Shown here piece after piece: positions 38,276-41,186 of a DNA stretch of 41,186 bases. Position 1 is the stretch's first letter. Each line of letters begins with the position of its first letter. The notes under the pieces were generated by a model. It had not been told where the DNA came from. It saw only the letters and a program-made list of their open reading frames with translations, and did not search any database. The DNA is taken from IMG/VR virus record IMGVR_UViG_3300027706_000262, positions 1 to 41,186 of that record; one strand, written 5' to 3'. Position numbers and translations under genes: made by a program. Origin of the DNA: a virus.

Positions 38276-38826
38276 CGACAGCGCAGAATTTCTACTGGTT
38301 TCTCTGCTACGGCCTGTTCGGCGGCCCGCCGCCCTGGGGCGGCTCCTATTCGCTCGGCATGGATACACTGGGCCTGAAAATCGCGAAGCTCGACCCGCGC
38401 ATGATCGTCCGGCCGACCTTCGGCTTCACGGAGACGGCGAGGATTGTCTCGCTGATCCAGCTCCTTCCGCGCGACGCGCTGATCGGGCTCGCGGGGCATT
38501 CGATGGGCGTGCACACGATCTGCGACGTGGCGAAACAGATCGCGCCGCGGCGGGTCGCGCTGCTCGCCGGCTTCGACGCCACGATCTGGGCGCCGCTCAC
38601 GGAGCTCGGGTCGAACGTCGACCGCGCCGTCTCGATCCAGGGTACGAATATCTTCTCGCTCGTCGGGCATAAGCCCCTCACGCCGGGGCCGCTATTCCGC
38701 GGCAAGATCGAATATTTCAAGACCAGCCTGCGGCACGAATTGCTCGACGACGATCCGGCGCTCGAAGGCCTGATCGTCAGCCGCGCGAAAGAGTGCCTTC
38801 CGCCCGCCGCCGCGCTGGCGGCCTGA
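38272..38826 (+). CDS. Small alpha/beta-hydrolase (esterase-like)
   Basis: 184 residues. The nucleophile elbow is LIGLAGHSMGVHTICD (GHSMG, Ser near residue 78), with candidate Asp and His residues downstream; the N-terminal strand is YWFLCYGLFGGPPPWGGSYS. The fold is an alpha/beta hydrolase, likely an esterase or lipase. It overlaps the amidase stop (ATGA), so it is co-expressed with an endolysin; a function against outer-membrane lipids or linked acyl groups is possible, like LysB in mycobacteriophages, but homology to LysB is not claimed. Confidence 0.7.
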   Translation: MTTAQNFYWFLCYGLFGGPPPWGGSYSLGMDTLGLKIAKLDPRMIVRPTFGFTETARIVSLIQLLPRDALIGLAGHSMGVHTICDVAKQIAPRRVALLAGFDATIWAPLTELGSNVDRAVSIQGTNIFSLVGHKPLTPGPLFRGKIEYFKTSLRHELLDDDPALEGLIVSRAKECLPPAAALAA

Positions 38827-38867
38827 GACTTTTATCCACTATCCACCTACAACCAAAGGACATGACC

Positions 38868-39422
38868 ATGATTTTTCTGCGCCTGATCGCGCGGCTCGCC
38901 GCCGCGTGCCTTCTGTTCTCTCTCTTCGCCGTGATTGCGCTGCCGGCGCTCGCCGCCGACGGCGCGGTGACGGTCGGCTGGGGCGATCTCGTCGGGCAAT
39001 TGCTCGATACGCTTAAGAACGCGCTGAGCGTGCTGATCGCCTGCGCCGTGTTCGGCATCCTCGCGATTCTGCCGAAATGGGCGCAGGACTTCATCCGGCC
39101 GCTCGTGATGACCTATCGCGTCGACCAGCTCTTCACGAACGCGGCGGCGAGCGCGATCGCCGGCGTCAAGGGATCGATCGCCGGAAAGGAGCTCACGATT
39201 CCAGTCGCGAACGACCTGATCCGCACCGCGGCGCAGATCGCGCTCGATAACGGCTCCTCGAAGGTGATCGACTTCGCCGGCAAGACCATCGAGTCGATCG
39301 CCCAGAAGGTGATGGCGCGGCTGCAGGCGCAGGGCGTCGTGTTCCCCGAGGATTACACGCTCGCGCATGCGGCGGAAGCTGCCTCGGCGCCCGTGGTCGC
39401 GACCATCGTGAACCCGAAATGA
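38868..39422 (+). CDS. Exported or membrane phage protein
   Basis: 184 residues from the ATG at 38868, placed 7 nt after AAAGGA; an ATG at 38862 is too near that site. It has a signal peptide (LIARLAAACLLFSLFAVIAL, cleavage after ALA) and a second hydrophobic segment (LSVLIACAVFGILAILP), then an amphipathic C-terminal part. Similar unannotated proteins occur in lysis regions of Hyphomicrobiales prophages, from memory. It may be a membrane-associated lysis or superinfection factor. Confidence 0.6.
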   Translation: MIFLRLIARLAAACLLFSLFAVIALPALAADGAVTVGWGDLVGQLLDTLKNALSVLIACAVFGILAILPKWAQDFIRPLVMTYRVDQLFTNAAASAIAGVKGSIAGKELTIPVANDLIRTAAQIALDNGSSKVIDFAGKTIESIAQKVMARLQAQGVVFPEDYTLAHAAEAASAPVVATIVNPK

Positions 39423-39691
39423 TGGAAGCGCTCAGCGCATGGCTCGGAAAGGCCGGCCTCGCGATCGTCGCCGACATCGCGAAGGCCTTCTTTTCCGAGT
39501 TCGCCGGGGCGGTGAAAAGCTATTTCGAGTCCCGGCAGCAAACCGCCGACGCGAAACAGGCCGGACGCACGGAAGCCGAGCGCGACCAGGCGATCGCCGG
39601 CCAAAAGGCTGCCGACGACATGGCCGCGATCGCCGCCAATCCACCCGACAGCGCGGAAGCGCTGCGCCGGCTACGCGAGGGAAGCGCATGA
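39419..39691 (+). CDS. Small helical lysis-region protein
   Basis: 90 residues. A weakly hydrophobic N-terminal helix (WLGKAGLAIVADIAKAFFSE) is followed by a charged helix (ESRQQTADAKQAGRTEAERD) and a tail with AAIAANPPDSAEALRRLREG that is often seen in phage spanin-region proteins. It overlaps the flanking genes by 4 bp each (ATGA). Possibly part of a spanin-like pair with the next gene. Confidence 0.55.
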   Translation: MMEALSAWLGKAGLAIVADIAKAFFSEFAGAVKSYFESRQQTADAKQAGRTEAERDQAIAGQKAADDMAAIAANPPDSAEALRRLREGSA

Positions 39692-40011
39692 GAAAAGGCC
39701 TCTTCGTCATCGCGGCCCTCGCCGTGGCGGCGGGACCTGCGGCAGCAGGTCCCGCCTGTCTCGGGCTGCCGCTCGCGATCACCGGCTCGACCTACTGCCT
39801 CGGGATTCCGGAACAGGCCGGGCCGCCGAAAACCGTCACGATCAAGGTCTGCCCGCAGATCGTCGCGCGCTCGAAGGAATGGGAGAACAAGCTCGCCGAC
39901 GCCTTCGAGCGGCTCCAGCCGGACAAGGAAATGTGGTCGATGCTCTCCGAATACATCAGCCTGCGCGACCAGGCGCGGAAGTGCCGGGAAAGCGGAAAGG
40001 GCGTGCCATGA
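39688..40011 (+). CDS. Secreted small protein, spanin-like candidate
   Basis: 107 residues with a signal peptide (MRKGLFVIAALAVAAGPAAA), followed by four cysteines and a helical C-terminal part (RSKEWENKLADAFERLQPDK, EYISLRDQARKCRE). There is no lipobox before the first Cys that I can defend. The position next to a helical small protein in the lysis region suggests a periplasmic spanin component, with low certainty. Confidence 0.5.
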   Translation: MRKGLFVIAALAVAAGPAAAGPACLGLPLAITGSTYCLGIPEQAGPPKTVTIKVCPQIVARSKEWENKLADAFERLQPDKEMWSMLSEYISLRDQARKCRESGKGVP

Positions 40012-40442
40012 TCGGCGGGGCGAAAACGAGAACCGTCGAGTGGATGCTCGCCGCGCTGATGTTCGGATGGGGCGCGGCCGTGCTTTATCCGGGCGAAATG
40101 CTCGGAAACGCGACGAACCGCTACCTCATTCTCCTGATGCCCGAGGATGCGTGGGGTGTGATCGCGGCCGCGATCGGCGTGTTCCGGATGTCGTTTCTCT
40201 ATGTAAACGGCGCGTGGCGGCGCTCGCCGATCATGCGGCTCATCGGCTGCTTTCTCGGGACGCTGTGGTGGACGGCGCTGTTCGCGCTCTATATGCGCGC
40301 GATCAACGACGGCGCGCAGGTCTATCCGAGCCTGGTGTTCTATCCGACCTTCATCCTTTTCGAGTATTTTTCGTGCTTTCGCTGCGCGCAGGATGCGTGC
40401 GCCATGGGCGCCTTCGGAAGGACGCCGAAAGAAAATGCCTGA
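40008..40442 (+). CDS. Multi-pass membrane protein, holin-like candidate
   Basis: 144 residues with about four hydrophobic segments (WMLAALMFGWGAAVLYP, AWGVIAAAIGVFRMSFLYV, LIGCFLGTLWWTALFALYM, LVFYPTFILFEYFSCF) and a Cys-containing C-terminal tail. It is coupled to the gene before (ATGA) and overlaps the next. Four-helix membrane proteins of this size in a lysis cluster are candidates for holins or antiholins; no family is recognised. Confidence 0.55.
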   Translation: MIGGAKTRTVEWMLAALMFGWGAAVLYPGEMLGNATNRYLILLMPEDAWGVIAAAIGVFRMSFLYVNGAWRRSPIMRLIGCFLGTLWWTALFALYMRAINDGAQVYPSLVFYPTFILFEYFSCFRCAQDACAMGAFGRTPKENA

Positions 40443-40782
40443 TCATGCCGCTGCCGCTGCTTCGAGCTCGCTCTGGACGACGCTGATCTTCCTGCTCGGC
40501 CCGGCGGCGATCCCGGCGATCGCGGTCGCCGCGCTCGGCTATTTCAAGGATCGCAACAAAACCGCGCCGCAGCAATCAACGCTCGGGCTGGTCGCGATCT
40601 ATGCCGACCGGGAGGCGCTGCAGGATCTTTCGCGCGTCGGCAAGGCGCTGATCGAATCCATCGACACACACGCGCATACCCTGCGCGAGGCGGTCGAGGA
40701 CATGAAGGAGAAGTCGGACGCAATCGAGAAGGAACTCTGGAAGCTGCGCTCGCAGCTCCGACAGCAAAAGGGCCGCCGCTAG
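40435..40782 (+). CDS. Membrane-anchored coiled-coil protein (i-spanin-like)
   Basis: 115 residues. A hydrophobic segment at residues 12-36 (SLWTTLIFLLGPAAIPAIAV) precedes a long charged helix (RVGKALIESIDTHAHTLREA, EDMKEKSDAIEKELWKLRSQ) with heptad-like spacing. The topology of one N-terminal membrane anchor and a periplasmic coiled coil is that of an inner-membrane spanin (Rz-like). It is the last gene of the rightward late transcript before a strong terminator. Confidence 0.6.
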   Translation: MPDHAAAAASSSLWTTLIFLLGPAAIPAIAVAALGYFKDRNKTAPQQSTLGLVAIYADREALQDLSRVGKALIESIDTHAHTLREAVEDMKEKSDAIEKELWKLRSQLRQQKGRR

Positions 40783-40875
40783 TAGCGGGGGCCGCGGCGC
40801 GCTGACACGCGCCCGACTGCGGGTTCTGTTTGCACCAGGCCCGCCCGGCAGCACAAAGCTCACTGCCGCCCCGCA

Positions 40876-40897
40876 CCGGCCGATTGGCGTCGGCCGG
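40876..40897. other. Inverted repeat in the 3' intergenic region
   Basis: CCGGCCGA (40876-40883) and TCGGCCGG (40890-40897) form a perfect 8-bp stem with a 6-nt loop. It lies in the 190-bp gap between the last late gene and the convergent small gene. There is no T-tract; its role is unknown. It could be part of a transcript end, a regulatory RNA or an attachment site. Confidence 0.4.
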
Positions 40898-40931
40898 GGC
40901 ATGCCCTCCTTGGGCGTTTCCTCCCTAAACT

Positions 40932-40966
40932 TGGCCGCTCTCCGCGAGGGGAGCGGCCATTTTTTT
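40932..40966 (+). terminator. Strong terminator ending the late operon
   Basis: A 12-bp stem (40932-40943 with 40948-40959, one T-G pair) closed by a GCGA tetraloop and followed by seven T (40960-40966). It lies between the converging late operon and the 40974-41186 gene. Confidence 0.92.
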
Positions 40967-40973
40967 GGATGGA

Positions 40974-41186
40974 TTAGTCGCGTCTGCGCGCGCCTTGCAG
41001 TACGCCGCCGACCATCGGCCGGAGCGGCGGCGAAAATTGCCAGCCCTTTGCGAGAAGCCGACGCATGATGACCGAAGCGAGGCTATAGGCCTTGTCGCGC
41101 GGCCACGGCTCGCGCTTTCCCTTCGCGGTGCGCACATCGTTGATCGCTTCGATGACGGTTTCGATGAAGAGGTCCTGTTCGCGCAT
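40974..41186 (-). CDS. Small hypothetical protein at the window end
   Basis: 70 residues, helical, with no recognised motif (FIETVIEAINDVRTAKGKRE, KAYSLASVIMRRLLAKGWQF). The ATG falls exactly on the last three bases, so a longer N-terminus outside the window cannot be excluded. It resembles small leftward proteins of Hyphomicrobiales phages, from memory. If the molecule is circular it would lie directly downstream of the MazG-like gene and be the last gene of the leftward operon; the terminator at 40932-40966 would then separate the converging transcripts. Confidence 0.55.
   Translation of the reverse strand: MREQDLFIETVIEAINDVRTAKGKREPWPRDKAYSLASVIMRRLLAKGWQFSPPLRPMVGGVLQGARRRD

Noticed and set aside
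1-41186. CRISPR array, insertion sequence, rRNA or tRNA genes, integrase
   Set aside because: I looked for spaced repeats, transposase or integrase motifs and RNA gene patterns on both strands and saw none. Absence is by reading only, not by a profile search.

Overview
The window is a 41.2 kb GC-rich (about 60 % or more by eye) tailed-phage genome or excised prophage. HK97-type head genes, gene-transfer-agent/lambda-type siphovirus tail genes, P27-type terminase and several proteins that resemble Hyphomicrobiales (Rhizobiales) phage proteins suggest an alphaproteobacterial host; this is inference from protein style, not a database result. A repressor/Cro switch and an O-acetyltransferase gene point to a temperate phage, but no integrase is visible.

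Layout. (1) 1-1157, leftward: MazG-like pyrophosphohydrolase, exported SNase-type nuclease and a small unknown protein, served by a promoter near 1329-1358. (2) 1339-1868: immunity region with an XRE repressor, a divergent Cro-like gene and repeated AAACGCATAGTG operator elements on both sides of the repressor gene. (3) 2492-9128: rightward early genes, mostly joined by 1-4 bp stop/start overlaps, including an HD hydrolase, three ParB-like proteins (one fused to an MT-A70 methyltransferase domain), a zinc-ribbon protein and small unknowns. (4) 9170-12238: a complete diversity-generating retroelement (DGR): C-type-lectin-like variable protein with 3' variable repeat, an 8-bp hairpin with GACA loop, avd, template repeat, reverse transcriptase, and a translationally coupled HNH nuclease. 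(5) 12238-14617: replication-type genes, ending at a terminator. (6) 14744-26381: HNH nuclease, possible cos region, TerS, TerL, portal, ClpP-type protease, major capsid protein, connector, two glycosyltransferase-like genes, a methyltransferase, head closure and tail-tube genes, and a tail assembly chaperone with a lambda-type -1 frameshift signal. (7) 26389-34753: tape measure, distal tail proteins, NlpC/P60 peptidase, TipJ-like tail tip protein, and a beta-helix tail spike. (8) 34781-40782: O-antigen-type acyltransferase and a lysis region with two peptidoglycan hydrolases, an alpha/beta hydrolase and several small membrane or exported proteins. (9) 40783-41186: strong terminator and a leftward small gene that would lie directly downstream of the MazG gene if the molecule is circular.

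The main discovery is the DGR. The 128-bp variable repeat (9927-10054) and template repeat (10483-10610) differ at 12 positions, and in all 12 the template has adenine. The reverse transcriptase has YMDD and the DGR-type SQ motif 4, the target carries a hairpin of the kind required for retrohoming in Bordetella phage BPP-1, and the cassette is embedded in the early region more than 15 kb from the tail genes. Other notable points are the template repeat lying in an open frame that runs into the RT, the HNH gene coupled to the RT, a glycosyltransferase-like reading frame with no start codon, and an MT-A70 domain whose DPPW motif reads DPPT.
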